Of a DNA stretch of 64,000 bases, positions 1 to 9,699 are shown in pieces; position 1 is the first letter of the stretch; each line of letters begins with the position of its first letter. The position numbers and the translations under genes were made by a program. The notes under the pieces were generated by a model. The model was not told the DNA's origin. It ran no database searches and saw only the letters and a program-made list of their open reading frames with translations. The DNA is from a virus. Location of the stretch: positions 35,326-99,325 of the IMG/VR virus record IMGVR_UViG_3300026518_000007; one strand, written 5' to 3'.

Positions 1-420
1 ATACCTCTAGTGACTGATATAGAAACTAAGTATTGGAAAGATAGAGAGATTAATATAAATAGTGTTGTCTATGGTTATAGTAAATATACACAGGATAGCT
101 TTAATCTAACCTTTATGAATGACGATACCAACTATAGTTTACCTAAACCTACAGCATCCCTTAATAGTGTTAAGATTATAGATTTATCAATCAGAGGCAT
201 TAAAACAAATAATCCAGTTCATAGGGTTAAAACATCGCAAAATGTACAAGAGTACATAGATATGGATATTGTTACAGTCATAGAGATAAATACTGCTGAT
301 ATTGGATGGGATAATGCTTTACTTCCATTATTTACAATTTTACAAGATACTGAAGTAACACACACGTTAAAATATATTGGTTCTGCTAAAGTAGATAAAG
401 TTTATATACCGCTACCTTAG
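1..420 (+). CDS. hypothetical protein, 5' end cut by the window edge
   Basis: The reading frame is open from the first base (Ile-Pro-Leu before the GTG at position 10), so the gene very probably starts upstream of the window and only its last ~139 residues are seen. No motif is recognised. The visible part is a mixed alpha/beta-looking, Asn/Thr-rich chain of the type common in tail and baseplate proteins. Its stop codon lies inside the hairpin at 403-433. It is followed 35 bases later by another unrecognised gene on the same strand. A virion role is inference from style and neighbours only. Confidence 0.6.
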   Translation: MPLVTDIETKYWKDREININSVVYGYSKYTQDSFNLTFMNDDTNYSLPKPTASLNSVKIIDLSIRGIKTNNPVHRVKTSQNVQEYIDMDIVTVIEINTADIGWDNALLPLFTILQDTEVTHTLKYIGSAKVDKVYIPLP

Positions 421-433
421 TAGTCGGTATATA
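403..433 (+). terminator. hairpin at the end of the first gene
   Basis: Arms TATATACCG (403-411) and CGGTATATA (425-433), with a second small CTA/TAG pairing inside. It overlaps the stop codon of the gene before it. The T-run is poor (the next six-T run starts near 446), so termination may be weak. Confidence 0.4.
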
Positions 434-455
434 TTATAAAAAAGGTTTTTTGGTT

Positions 456-1118
456 ATGAAAAATAGAAAAAAAGTAGAAGACTTTATTTTAAAATGGATA
501 GAGAAAATAACTAAGAGTAAAGAAAATGTAGAACTATATAAAAATACATTTAAAAAAATGAATGATAAAGAATTCGATATCTTTATGAATAAATTAAGAG
601 GCGGTGATATACTTAATGTTATCATTAATCATGACTTATCTAAAAACATAACTGTAGAAAATAATTTAAAATTGGCTAAAGAGCTAGGATTTGCTTTCTT
701 TCAAAAAGTATCTTTTAAAACTAATGATGATTTACCTAGAGTTTTAAGTAATGAAAAAATGTTTATTTCATTAATGCCTTTTCGTAGAACTAAACAAACT
801 TCTGATAAAGGTATATCTGTTTCTGAAAATAGTAAAAAAGTGGATTTACTAACAGGTCAGGTTACTGGTGATAGCAGGAGCTCTAAGATATCATTCCCTG
901 AATTACAGTTACTTAACGGTATGGGTATGAAAGATAGTATTAAAGAACTAACTATATATAGAAGTGGTGATACTGGAGCTATGAGAGCTATGAGACAATC
1001 TATGCTTAAATTTGGTAGAGTTAATAGCGACGTTATAGAAAACTACAGCACTGGTACTGTTGGCTCTAAAACACTTAAGTCATATTTTACAGCTATGCAT
1101 TTAAAAATAAACTTATAA
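456..1118 (+). CDS. hypothetical protein, 220 residues
   Basis: Not recognised. The ATG at 456 is chosen over the TTG at 450 because an AAAAAGG-type ribosome binding site lies about 9 bases before it. The N-terminal third is Lys/Asn-rich and probably helical. The last ~80 residues are Gly/Ser/Arg-rich with a short Met-Arg-Ala-Met-Arg motif, suggesting a compact globular or nucleic-acid-contacting end. It is the last gene of a plus-strand unit that meets the 973-residue minus-strand gene head-on, with a strong hairpin between them. Confidence 0.75.
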   Translation: MKNRKKVEDFILKWIEKITKSKENVELYKNTFKKMNDKEFDIFMNKLRGGDILNVIINHDLSKNITVENNLKLAKELGFAFFQKVSFKTNDDLPRVLSNEKMFISLMPFRRTKQTSDKGISVSENSKKVDLLTGQVTGDSRSSKISFPELQLLNGMGMKDSIKELTIYRSGDTGAMRAMRQSMLKFGRVNSDVIENYSTGTVGSKTLKSYFTAMHLKINL

Positions 1119-1147
1119 CATATATGAGTCTAATGACTCATATATGT
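1118..1147. terminator. bidirectional terminator between convergent genes
   Basis: Perfect 13-bp stem (1118-1130 with 1135-1147) and loop TAAT, followed on the plus strand by a T-run near 1154-1160. It sits exactly between the convergent genes ending at 1118 and 1163. Confidence 0.85.
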
Positions 1148-1162
1148 ATTATATTTTTTTAA

Positions 1163-4084
1163 CTATTTAATAGTATATAGTAAATCTACTTCTATATCTT
1201 CTACATTACCTATAAAACCATCATTCTTTAATGTTTTGTTGCTTATATTATCGCTTACTAGTTCTATACTAACATCATCACTATTTAATGCTTCTGTAGT
1301 ATTGCTATCTGTGGTATAAGTAGGTAATAAATGTTTATTATAACTATCAGGTGCATATGTTTCAATATCATCTTTATTAATGTATGTTCTAGTATTATAA
1401 TTAGGAGTAGTAGTCATTAAATTTTTATCTCTTTCATTAGCATATAATGCGTTTTGTCCAGCAGATGTTGACCTAAACGATTTTGTTCTAACATTTTCAC
1501 CATAAGCTATTTGCGGCATAATGACAGCTAAAGGAGTATTATTTATAGATTCTACGTCTGTTATAAATGTTTTAAGGTATTCTATATTAGAATTAACTAA
1601 ATGTTTTTCATTACTATTACTAGTTAATATATCATTCTTCATATATTCAGATTTCACATTAGTTTTATACATATTTCTATAAGCTGGTAGATTAGCCAAT
1701 AGCGTAAAATATGAAATATCTCCGTTATCTATCATCACACTATCGTCATTTATTCGTGAGCTATTAGTAACCTTATCGTTATAATTAGTTATCATTAAAT
1801 CATCAGCTACTTCAACGCCATCGTCATAACTGATTCCTCTAGTACCATAATTATAACCATATGCTTTATACGGTAAAACAGCACCTAATGACTCAGTATT
1901 AATACTATCTGCGAATGGTATATATGTTTTAATTTCTTCTATTTTATTATTTAATAATTTATTATCAAATTTACCAACATAAACATCATCATTAGTGTAG
2001 TCGGTAGATATTAAATTAGGCCTATATAAAGGTTGGTACTGTAGGTTATTGCCTAATATAGGTATACCTGTTATAATGTCATTATACTCTACATAGATAG
2101 GTGATTTGTCTACTTTAATAGTATCTACTATAAAATCTTCTTTATTAACATCTAAATACTCATCTTTAAAACCTGCTGATGTTATATAATAATCAGCTTC
2201 TTCTAAAAGAGTATAATACGCTTGTTTAACTTCTAGATATGATTTATAACTTAAAGATACATTATTTAAAGTATGGTTATTAATAAACGTATCTTTAAAG
2301 TTTATATCCATAAGAAGATTAACAGTATAAGATGTAGTATCATTAAAGAAATTTATTACCTTAGTAAATCTAGCTATAACTTCTTCTAAATAGTTAGTGA
2401 TTAAACCAGTGGTATTAAGAAGTAACCGTTCTAAAGTATGTTGTAGTAATCTATCTATAGTAAAACTACCTAAATCATTATCTTTAATATTATTCTCTAA
2501 ATCAGTTTTAGTATACGTATACTCTTTTTGTATTAACAGATAATTTACTATTTTACGTATATCGTTTTTAGCAGTCAAATCGGTTATATTAGATAAAAGA
2601 TACCATGCCTTAATCTCAATACCTCTAATAGCTTCCATATATTTTTTAAGAGTATCATCATCGGTTATATTTATACTTAAATTAACATCACTTATTAGAT
2701 AATCATAAATATTACTTAATTTCTCTTTATACCAAGTATTAGCTAATATAGTATCTTTATCAGGGTTACCTATATAAATACCTGATGTACCTATGGTAAA
2801 GTTTTCAGTAGTTATATTTTTTAATTTATAAATAATGTATACTAATAGTTTTTCTAAAGCTTCAGGATTAACTTTATATATTTTTAAACTAGTCATACTG
2901 TATAGTGTCACTACGTAATTGATTCTTTTACTACGTATTAGATATATTAGATTACTTATACCTCTAACAATATTATTAGTTTCCGCTACTCTGATTTTTT
3001 CAGGTTGGTCTAATAGTAACATCTTAGTTTTACTATTATTTATAATAGAATCAGAAAGAACTCTATTATATTTCTTATTATCTACATATTTATCATTAAT
3101 AGTTAAATCATTTTTAAAAAATAAATTCTGTATAGTTTCTAAATCATACTTAACATTTAATATATTAAATACCGTGTTATTGGCTCTTTTAACTACGAAG
3201 TCTACATCTTTTTCATAGAAGCCTTTACTTATATTACTATAAGCGCCGTCTATTAAATACGGCTTATTACTATTCATCTCCATAGCACCTACACCATATA
3301 TATTAGTATCTAAAACAGAAACTAAAATTTCATTCAATGTTTTATTCTTACCTATATTATGTTTAAGTCTATCTATATTACCATATAGCCAAATGTTAGT
3401 AGGATAGTCAAAAACAGTTGTGTTATTATAAATGTGTTTATAAGACAATAGTTTATTACCTAAATGAAACTCATCTACTTTATTAGTTAAAACATTATTA
3501 AATTTTAAAGATATAGTATATAGAACTAACCCGCTATAAAGATTACTTAAAAGAGCTGGTAGGTATAATTCGTCTACCATGTATTTAGGATTATGATAAG
3601 CAGCCATAAAGTTACTTATATACTCTTCTAATTTAGATATAATAGATAACTCATTGTCTTGCAAATACCCACTCTTATAAGATAATATACTATAATTCTC
3701 ACTAGCTAAAATTGATTCTAAAGAAAAATCATTTAAAACCCCTCTTATATAATCAGACATACCAGGGTTATCATTTATTAATTTATTAAATGTTTTATCG
3801 AATTTTAATAATTCTTTTTTCATATATGGTTTATCTAGTAACAATTGTTTATTAAATAATACCGGATTGATTTCATTAGGTACACTAATATAGACATCGT
3901 TATCTAAATTTATTTTATTACCAATCATATTCTGATAATACTTACTAAGATGTATCTCAGGAGGACGTTGGTTATTACTTACATATGTGTAATAATCATA
4001 TTGTTTTCTAATTTCATCTATTTTAATAGTTAAACTATTTATAAATATTATAGTTGCTTTGAAATAATCTTCTATGTTTAACAT
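1163..4084 (-). CDS. large virion-type structural protein, 973 residues
   Basis: A long single-gene minus-strand unit. No enzymatic motif is visible. The chain is rich in Asn, Tyr, Asp, Leu and Ile, as in many baseplate and tail proteins of giant phages. The C-terminal ~200 residues are low in hydrophobic runs and contain repeated short blocks (a YLKTFI/IKTYIPFADSI-like segment, then Asn-Thr-rich stretches), suggesting two diverged copies of a ~100-residue unit around residues 690-900. The start is supported by AAAGGG 8 bases upstream. It is divergent from the portal gene with only ~40 bases between them, so both may share a control region. A structural role is inference; membership of the tail or baseplate cannot be proven here. 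Confidence 0.6.
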   Translation of the reverse strand: MLNIEDYFKATIIFINSLTIKIDEIRKQYDYYTYVSNNQRPPEIHLSKYYQNMIGNKINLDNDVYISVPNEINPVLFNKQLLLDKPYMKKELLKFDKTFNKLINDNPGMSDYIRGVLNDFSLESILASENYSILSYKSGYLQDNELSIISKLEEYISNFMAAYHNPKYMVDELYLPALLSNLYSGLVLYTISLKFNNVLTNKVDEFHLGNKLLSYKHIYNNTTVFDYPTNIWLYGNIDRLKHNIGKNKTLNEILVSVLDTNIYGVGAMEMNSNKPYLIDGAYSNISKGFYEKDVDFVVKRANNTVFNILNVKYDLETIQNLFFKNDLTINDKYVDNKKYNRVLSDSIINNSKTKMLLLDQPEKIRVAETNNIVRGISNLIYLIRSKRINYVVTLYSMTSLKIYKVNPEALEKLLVYIIYKLKNITTENFTIGTSGIYIGNPDKDTILANTWYKEKLSNIYDYLISDVNLSINITDDDTLKKYMEAIRGIEIKAWYLLSNITDLTAKNDIRKIVNYLLIQKEYTYTKTDLENNIKDNDLGSFTIDRLLQHTLERLLLNTTGLITNYLEEVIARFTKVINFFNDTTSYTVNLLMDINFKDTFINNHTLNNVSLSYKSYLEVKQAYYTLLEEADYYITSAGFKDEYLDVNKEDFIVDTIKVDKSPIYVEYNDIITGIPILGNNLQYQPLYRPNLISTDYTNDDVYVGKFDNKLLNNKIEEIKTYIPFADSINTESLGAVLPYKAYGYNYGTRGISYDDGVEVADDLMITNYNDKVTNSSRINDDSVMIDNGDISYFTLLANLPAYRNMYKTNVKSEYMKNDILTSNSNEKHLVNSNIEYLKTFITDVESINNTPLAVIMPQIAYGENVRTKSFRSTSAGQNALYANERDKNLMTTTPNYNTRTYINKDDIETYAPDSYNKHLLPTYTTDSNTTEALNSDDVSIELVSDNISNKTLKNDGFIGNVEDIEVDLLYTIK

Positions 4085-4127
4085 TATTTAACCCTTTATA
4101 CTTAATTTCAAATCAAAAAGGACACTT

Positions 4128-6491
4128 ATGAGAAAAATGAAAAAACCGTCTAAAAATATAGATGCTAGGAATAGTTTATTAAAATCAGCACATGGTTTTA
4201 TTAATACTGACCAAAATAGTTCTGTAAAGGCTAAAGACTTAGCTTCTATACAGCAACATAGTAGAAATATATCAGGCATAGTATCCGATATAACGGAGAT
4301 ATTCCCAGATATAGAATTAGTAATAGAGATAATGACATCTTTAATTATATCACCCAACGATATGCAGAATAATGGGGTTTATTGTAAACTAAATAATTTT
4401 AAACTTCCTGTAAATGTGCAAAATATAATAATGGATGTAAGTAGGACGTATATTAACGGGGAATATGATTATCTAGATAAATTAGATACCATCATTTCTG
4501 AAACCCTATATACACAAGGTTCATATGTGGAATTAAATATACCACCTAGTAATATAAAGAAACTTCTAGATACTATTAAGAAAACGCCTACTTCCGGGTT
4601 AGAAGATATTATGTCATCCAGTAAACCTATTTTTAGCGAATCTATATCTACATATAAAGAACCTAAAGATAGTCCTATAGAATTTTCAGATAATCCTTTA
4701 AATATATGCAGTGATATTTTAAACGATACTATGATTAAAGTAGGAAATGAAGCTTCGTTATTTAACACAGCATATAATGAAACTACTATAGCTTTAGAGA
4801 GTATGTTTATAGATAGTAATGGTTATGGTGTTATGGACGATACTGACATAGACTATAATAAACCTATCATTAAGAAAATGGATAGCTTTAACGTAATACC
4901 TGTTTGCGCTAAAAATGACCCTAATAAACATTATGGTTATTTTATTTTTCTAGACGATAATGGACTACCTATTAAAGAAACTACATTAACGGTAGATGAG
5001 TCTGTTAACATATTTAAAAAAGTAAAACATAATATAAAAGGTATAGCTAAAGATACACCTAATATTTCTAACATAGATGATGTTAGGAAAATATTCTTAG
5101 GTAATAAACTTAATAGTTATTTAAAAGAGAGCAAATATAAAAATTTGATAGATAGTAATATAGAAATAGATAATGGACTTCTCTTATCTATAGCTGATAC
5201 TATTTTAAGCGAAAGTAAGCTTAAGATTATTTTTATGCCGGAAGAGCTTGTTAGTTACTATGCCATTAATTATAGGAGTAACGGAACTGGTGAAAGTCTT
5301 TTAGAAAGAACAACTGTCCTAGCTAGTATAAGAGGTATTATACTATTTACGAACCTTTTATCATATATTAAAAGTAGTACAACTACTACTGAAGTTAATG
5401 TAGATTTAGACCCAGAAGACCCTAATTTTAGAAAAACATCAGAGATGATAATGGGTAACATTATTTCTAATAGACAGGTTAGTCTACCTATAGGTATGCT
5501 AAAAGCAGATGACTTCGTAGACTGGACACATAAATTAGGTTATAGTTTCAATTTTAAGCATCCTAGTGCTCCTGATGTTAGCATAGATATAGATGAAAAA
5601 AGTGTAGATATAAGTCCTGTAGATAGTGACTTAAAAGAAAACATAGATAAACTACTTATAACTAGTTTATATTTAACTCCTGAAATATTAGATAATAGCT
5701 ATAGTCCTGATTTTGCTACAACTGTTATAGCTAATAATCTATTACTTAGTAAGAGAGTATCTAAACTGCAGAGAAAGTTTAATATACTTATAACAAAAGA
5801 TATTAGAAAGAAATTATTATTAGATGGTAAATTTAAAAATAAAATAAAAGATATATTAGAAACTGAAATTAAAAGTATTAGAAAGTATATATTAAAATCT
5901 AATAATCCTAATGTAGATACTGAAATTATTAAGAAAGTATCTGATGATGTTCTAATAGAATGGTTAGCTAGTACGACTATTAAACATTTAGTAATAGAAT
6001 TACCTAAACCTGAAGTTACTGATGATAGTAATAGTAAGGATTTATTAGATGATTTTATAGATGAAATAGATAAAATAACAGATATATTAATGAGTACTGA
6101 TGCTATACCTGATGATTTAATAGGTGATTTTGGCGATAAGATGGATGATGCTAAAGCAGCTATTAAAGTAATGCTAACTAAGCGTTATATAAGCGAAAAT
6201 AATATACTACCTGAATTAACTAATATATTAACATTAGACGAAGATGGTAATCCTAATAATAATATATTAGAAGAGTTTACATCACATATAGATGTTTTAA
6301 CAAAACTGATATTACCATTTGTAAAAGATACTAATAAGACTAAGAAAATCTTAGATGAAAAAATAGATAAATTAGATAACGCTGAAGATGAGGCTGATGA
6401 AGATAACGATAATGATAATGTAGAAGATAATGTAGAAGATAATAATGATAACGATACTGAAAATAGTGGAGATGAAACTGATGAGTTATAG
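4128..6491 (+). CDS. portal vertex protein
   Basis: Predicted dodecameric portal through which DNA is packaged and ejected. Residues ~45-80 (ISGIVSDITEIFPDIELVIE, then SLIISPNDM) match the conserved N-terminal signature I know from portals of giant myoviruses and T4-like phages. Later segments are also portal-like, for example the DSFNVIPV-type strand near 250 followed by HYGYFIFLDDNG, and the SLYLTPEIL region near 510. Length (787 residues) fits giant-phage portals. The last ~45 residues are a very acidic Asp/Glu/Asn tail. An Ala-Leu-Glu-Ser at 222-225 resembles the maturation sites discussed in the findings but may be chance. It starts behind AAAAAGG, divergent from the 973-residue gene, and ends at a strong hairpin. 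Confidence 0.85.
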   Translation: MRKMKKPSKNIDARNSLLKSAHGFINTDQNSSVKAKDLASIQQHSRNISGIVSDITEIFPDIELVIEIMTSLIISPNDMQNNGVYCKLNNFKLPVNVQNIIMDVSRTYINGEYDYLDKLDTIISETLYTQGSYVELNIPPSNIKKLLDTIKKTPTSGLEDIMSSSKPIFSESISTYKEPKDSPIEFSDNPLNICSDILNDTMIKVGNEASLFNTAYNETTIALESMFIDSNGYGVMDDTDIDYNKPIIKKMDSFNVIPVCAKNDPNKHYGYFIFLDDNGLPIKETTLTVDESVNIFKKVKHNIKGIAKDTPNISNIDDVRKIFLGNKLNSYLKESKYKNLIDSNIEIDNGLLLSIADTILSESKLKIIFMPEELVSYYAINYRSNGTGESLLERTTVLASIRGIILFTNLLSYIKSSTTTTEVNVDLDPEDPNFRKTSEMIMGNIISNRQVSLPIGMLKADDFVDWTHKLGYSFNFKHPSAPDVSIDIDEKSVDISPVDSDLKENIDKLLITSLYLTPEILDNSYSPDFATTVIANNLLLSKRVSKLQRKFNILITKDIRKKLLLDGKFKNKIKDILETEIKSIRKYILKSNNPNVDTEIIKKVSDDVLIEWLASTTIKHLVIELPKPEVTDDSNSKDLLDDFIDEIDKITDILMSTDAIPDDLIGDFGDKMDDAKAAIKVMLTKRYISENNILPELTNILTLDEDGNPNNNILEEFTSHIDVLTKLILPFVKDTNKTKKILDEKIDKLDNAEDEADEDNDNDNVEDNVEDNNDNDTENSGDETDEL

Positions 6492-6508
6492 TAAATTATA
6501 GTTAAATG

Positions 6509-6534
6509 GATACATGGTCTTATGACCATGTATC
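6509..6534 (+). terminator. terminator after the portal gene
   Basis: Perfect 11-bp stem (6509-6519 with 6524-6534), loop TTAT, followed by a T-run at 6541-6547. Confidence 0.85.
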
Positions 6535-6550
6535 TCTAACTTTTTTTAGT

Positions 6551-6567
6551 TATATATTATTAATATG
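6551..6567 (+). promoter_or_regulatory. class 1 promoter-like motif
   Basis: TATATATTATTAATATG lies directly after the portal terminator and 73 bases before the next start codon. The same motif recurs ahead of several other units in the window. Confidence 0.6.
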
Positions 6568-6640
6568 CAGAAATGCTATATATATAACATTTTTAAGTTT
6601 TTTTCATTAAAAAAACTAATTAGAAACAAAGGAGTTCTTT

Positions 6641-7375
6641 ATGAACACTAACAGACAACCGCAGCTCACGCCCGTTGGAATAGACAACGCTACAGGACAA
6701 CCCTGGCTATGGCGTAATGTTGATGGGCGTTTTTATAGGCTTGACGCTAATCAAAATCTTATAGAAACAGATAACACAGGAAGACCGCTACAAGCAAATA
6801 TGATGGGAGGACAGATGCCACAACAGCAGCCTAATCTAACTCCTATTAAAAATGACGCATATGGTAATCCAGTAGCATGGACAGATAACGCTGGTAAATT
6901 TTATAAGAATGACGGTAATGGATACTATGAAGTTGACCAATATGGAAGACCTTTACAGCATCAGCAACCTAATAATCAGTATACCGCTTTTAACCAAAAT
7001 ACTGCAACAGTAGGATTTAATAGTCCTAGAAATTATAATAATGATACTGCTGTGAATGACTTAGGCTTTGGTAGCAGCGGTAATGCTAATAGAGGGTCAC
7101 ATGGAGTTAAAGTGCCTCGTACTTATATCGATGAGTTAGAAGCTTTTAATAATAATGCAGAATCCGTCGATAGACCTATGAGTGAACAGTATGAGCGAGT
7201 TATGACTAAACCTGAATTAAAAGCCGAATCATCATTATTGGTGTTAAGTGAAGATGAAGGTTGGGTACCAGAGGAAACTGATAGCCCGTACTTATACGAT
7301 GAAGAAAAAGAAAGATTAGAGCTTATCTTAAATAGAGATGCTAAAACTTTCAAATATATAATAGTTAATAAATAA
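6641..7375 (+). CDS. protein with two ~45-residue tandem repeats
   Basis: Residues 7-51 and 64-106 are two diverged copies of one unit. Each begins Pro-x-Leu-Thr-Pro, has a Gly-x-Pro-x-x-Trp core and a Gly-[RK]-Phe-Tyr strand, and ends Gly-Arg-Pro-Leu-Gln. They are separated by a Gln/Met/Pro linker. A disordered Asn/Gln-rich middle (107-160) leads to an acidic C-terminal domain of about 85 residues. The repeats look like small beta hairpins, as in carbohydrate- or surface-binding modules, but no family is recognised. AAAGGAG precedes the ATG. The gene follows a class 1 promoter motif and is 11 bases from the next gene, so the two form one unit. Function unknown; codon choice at the 5' end is less AT-rich than in its neighbours. 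Confidence 0.8.
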   Translation: MNTNRQPQLTPVGIDNATGQPWLWRNVDGRFYRLDANQNLIETDNTGRPLQANMMGGQMPQQQPNLTPIKNDAYGNPVAWTDNAGKFYKNDGNGYYEVDQYGRPLQHQQPNNQYTAFNQNTATVGFNSPRNYNNDTAVNDLGFGSSGNANRGSHGVKVPRTYIDELEAFNNNAESVDRPMSEQYERVMTKPELKAESSLLVLSEDEGWVPEETDSPYLYDEEKERLELILNRDAKTFKYIIVNK

Positions 7376-7386
7376 AAGGAAAAAAT

Positions 7387-8142
7387 ATGTTAATAGTAAA
7401 ATCTATACAAGAGTTAAGAGAAGTGAGTGAAAAACATAACATTACTGATAGTGAAAGTAAGTTACTAGATGTAGTTATTTTAAATACTAAATATGTAACT
7501 GGTTCTGGAAATATCGTAACGTTGAAGGATGCTATCGAATTTGTAGATGATGAAAAGCTACCTATAGTTAAGGAGAGCCTACGTAAAGATGTTTATGATT
7601 ATTATAATGCGCAGCTTACTAATTATATTAACTTTAAGTTAATTAATGCTGTTTGTGATATTGCGACTAATGAAAATCATGAAATCTTCCAATATCCTAT
7701 CTTTACAGAAAGTTATATGCTAGACAGAGAAGAACTCTTAGAGATGGGCGAATCAGAAACGCGTATAGCTGTGATTCTAAAAGAGATTGATTGGAAAGAG
7801 CTATATGAGCTAGCTGATAAATTAGCTAACGCAGAGGAAGCTATGGTCGAAGCACCTGGTGATAATATGGATGTTTTAACATTTGCATATCCGGTATCAG
7901 TCACAAAAACAGATAGACTTAAATTACCTACTAATGAAAGATTAGTACAAGGTCATTTACTAACTACTAATAAACCAGAAGAGCATTTGTCTGGAACTGG
8001 TATAAAAGTAGGTAATCTAAAAGATGTTATAATGTTTATAGGTGACGATACTTATATCATCAGACATAACTTCTTAAAAATGGCTACTATCCGTAAGAGT
8101 AATCTTATAGAGTGTTTTGCGCAAAATATTCATAAATACTAA
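7387..8142 (+). CDS. hypothetical protein, 251 residues
   Basis: Not recognised. It is a soluble, mixed chain with an acidic helical middle (residues ~115-160, including the LREELLEMGESE-like and YELADKLANAEEAM-like stretches) and a C-terminal part that looks beta-rich. AAAGGAAAAA precedes the ATG. It follows the tandem-repeat protein by 11 bases and is probably co-transcribed from the motif at 6551. It ends at a bidirectional hairpin facing the RNase H gene. Membership in this two-gene unit is the only clue to its job. Confidence 0.75.
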   Translation: MLIVKSIQELREVSEKHNITDSESKLLDVVILNTKYVTGSGNIVTLKDAIEFVDDEKLPIVKESLRKDVYDYYNAQLTNYINFKLINAVCDIATNENHEIFQYPIFTESYMLDREELLEMGESETRIAVILKEIDWKELYELADKLANAEEAMVEAPGDNMDVLTFAYPVSVTKTDRLKLPTNERLVQGHLLTTNKPEEHLSGTGIKVGNLKDVIMFIGDDTYIIRHNFLKMATIRKSNLIECFAQNIHKY

Positions 8143-8150
8143 AATACATA

Positions 8151-8176
8151 CATATGTGTCTATTAAGACACATATG
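8151..8176. terminator. bidirectional terminator between convergent genes
   Basis: Perfect 11-bp stem (8151-8161 with 8166-8176) and loop ATTA between the 251-residue gene and the RNase H gene. T-rich sequence follows on the plus strand. Confidence 0.8.
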
Positions 8177-8186
8177 ATGTTTAGTT

Positions 8187-9635
8187 TTATTTTTTCTTTT
8201 TAGGCATTTTTTTAACTATTTTATTAGCATATAAAGATGCTGAAAAGATATAGTCATCATCATTAGTATTAACTATAGTAAAATACTCTATAAGTGGTCC
8301 TCTATCTTTTATTACAAGAATTACTTTAGGAGTTTTACTCTCAAATCTTTTTAATGTATTTCTAGGAGGTAAATCACTATTCATATGTATCTTAAGTTTA
8401 AACGTATCTGCTTTATATTCTATTTTAACTTTATCGTTTATTAACTCAGGCTGTATTATACATTTACCTTTAGCATTACTAGTATAAATCATATCTGTTA
8501 TATCTATATACTCTATCTTTTCTTTTTCTGTACCATTTACGTAATCAGCTAACTCTTCCTCGAACCCTAGCATATTCTCCATAAGCATGGCTGATAAACC
8601 AGGTGGATTTAACTCTCTAGCTACTTCTATATTATTAATAGTCATGAGACTTAAAAAAGGTCTTTTAATAATGCGTAAGAAATCTTTACCATATTTAAAA
8701 TAATCTCTTAATATATCTTTACTTAAAAGATTACGCAAGTTAATGACATATGGTACATGATGTGTGCCTAAAGTATCTCTAATAATTTTAAGTATATCAT
8801 TAATTAACTCATCGCCTTCGCGTAGGTTAACTAAAGTATATGTTATATAATTTATATGTTTACCAAAATCAGATAACTCTTTATAGTTAACCCCATAATA
8901 AACTTTATTTTTACTTTGGTTTTCTGGAAAGAAATTAAATAATTGTTTAAAATAAAATGTATCTACATCTATCTTAACGTCACTCCAATATTTATCATCG
9001 AAGTGCATAACTTTCTCTTGTTTAATATCTGTTACGGTAACATCTTTATTTCTAAAAATACCCATAGTAGCTAATGCATCAGCTTTATTATTACCTACAT
9101 TAACATCATGCGCTAGAACTTTATCTATTTTAATATTAAAAGCATGTTTAAAAGCATTTACTATTTCAGCTAGTCTTATAACTAAATCTTTATTAATAGT
9201 CACTTCATTAATACTTAAAGTATCATTAAGTATCTTGTTAACATAATTGATACTATATGTACTATCTGATAATATAAGAATATCTTCTATTTCAGCATCA
9301 TGTTTATCAGCTACCTCAGTAGCTTTTTCTAATGCAGTTATAATAGCTTGTAGCTCAGCCATGTTGTTAGTATTTAATCTTTTATCAAACCCTATGATAT
9401 CAGTATAGCCTTTAGCTACCATCAACTTTAAATCCTGATTAGCTTTATATTCAGTCTTAGTTTTATAACCCATATCTGTTATATGATTATTACCTAAAAC
9501 TAATTTAGGTTTACCTTTATTAGTAAGTATACAAAAATGTATACCATAGCCACTGCTACCTGGATTTGGTCTAGCTCCGCCGTCTGTATATATTACTAAT
9601 TTATTATACTCTTTTTCTTCTATCTCTTTACTCAT
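8187..9635 (-). CDS. ribonuclease H-like protein with a long C-terminal extension
   Basis: Residues ~12-192 form an RNase HI fold: TDGGARPNPG with Asp18, Glu94 in NNMAELQA, Asp124 in LSDSTY and Asp186 in NKADALA give the four-carboxylate, two-metal active site. Such enzymes cut the RNA strand of RNA-DNA hybrids, for example replication primers. A ~50-residue insertion sits between the first strand and the Glu helix. The ~290 residues after the fold are unlike anything I recognise and make the protein about three times the usual length; they end in a Lys-rich tail. The start has AAAGG 8 bases upstream. It is a single-gene minus-strand unit between a convergent hairpin and a divergent gap of 64 bases. 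All four catalytic residues are present, so I expect an active nuclease. Confidence 0.85.
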   Translation of the reverse strand: MSKEIEEKEYNKLVIYTDGGARPNPGSSGYGIHFCILTNKGKPKLVLGNNHITDMGYKTKTEYKANQDLKLMVAKGYTDIIGFDKRLNTNNMAELQAIITALEKATEVADKHDAEIEDILILSDSTYSINYVNKILNDTLSINEVTINKDLVIRLAEIVNAFKHAFNIKIDKVLAHDVNVGNNKADALATMGIFRNKDVTVTDIKQEKVMHFDDKYWSDVKIDVDTFYFKQLFNFFPENQSKNKVYYGVNYKELSDFGKHINYITYTLVNLREGDELINDILKIIRDTLGTHHVPYVINLRNLLSKDILRDYFKYGKDFLRIIKRPFLSLMTINNIEVARELNPPGLSAMLMENMLGFEEELADYVNGTEKEKIEYIDITDMIYTSNAKGKCIIQPELINDKVKIEYKADTFKLKIHMNSDLPPRNTLKRFESKTPKVILVIKDRGPLIEYFTIVNTNDDDYIFSASLYANKIVKKMPKKKK

Positions 9636-9699
9636 AATTTAAGCCTTTATATTTCATCTTTTTCATTAGATGAGTATAACACCAAAAAGGATATAACGT

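Noticed and set aside
434-625. 63-residue minus-strand frame
   Set aside because: It lies fully antisense to the gene at 456-1118, is hydrophobic only because the opposite strand is A/T-biased, and has no ribosome site. Many similar antisense shadows in the window were left out for the same reason.
4794-4805. ALES site in the portal as a cleavage site
   Set aside because: It lies inside a conserved-looking portal segment far from the N terminus; cutting there would destroy the ring, so it is probably chance.
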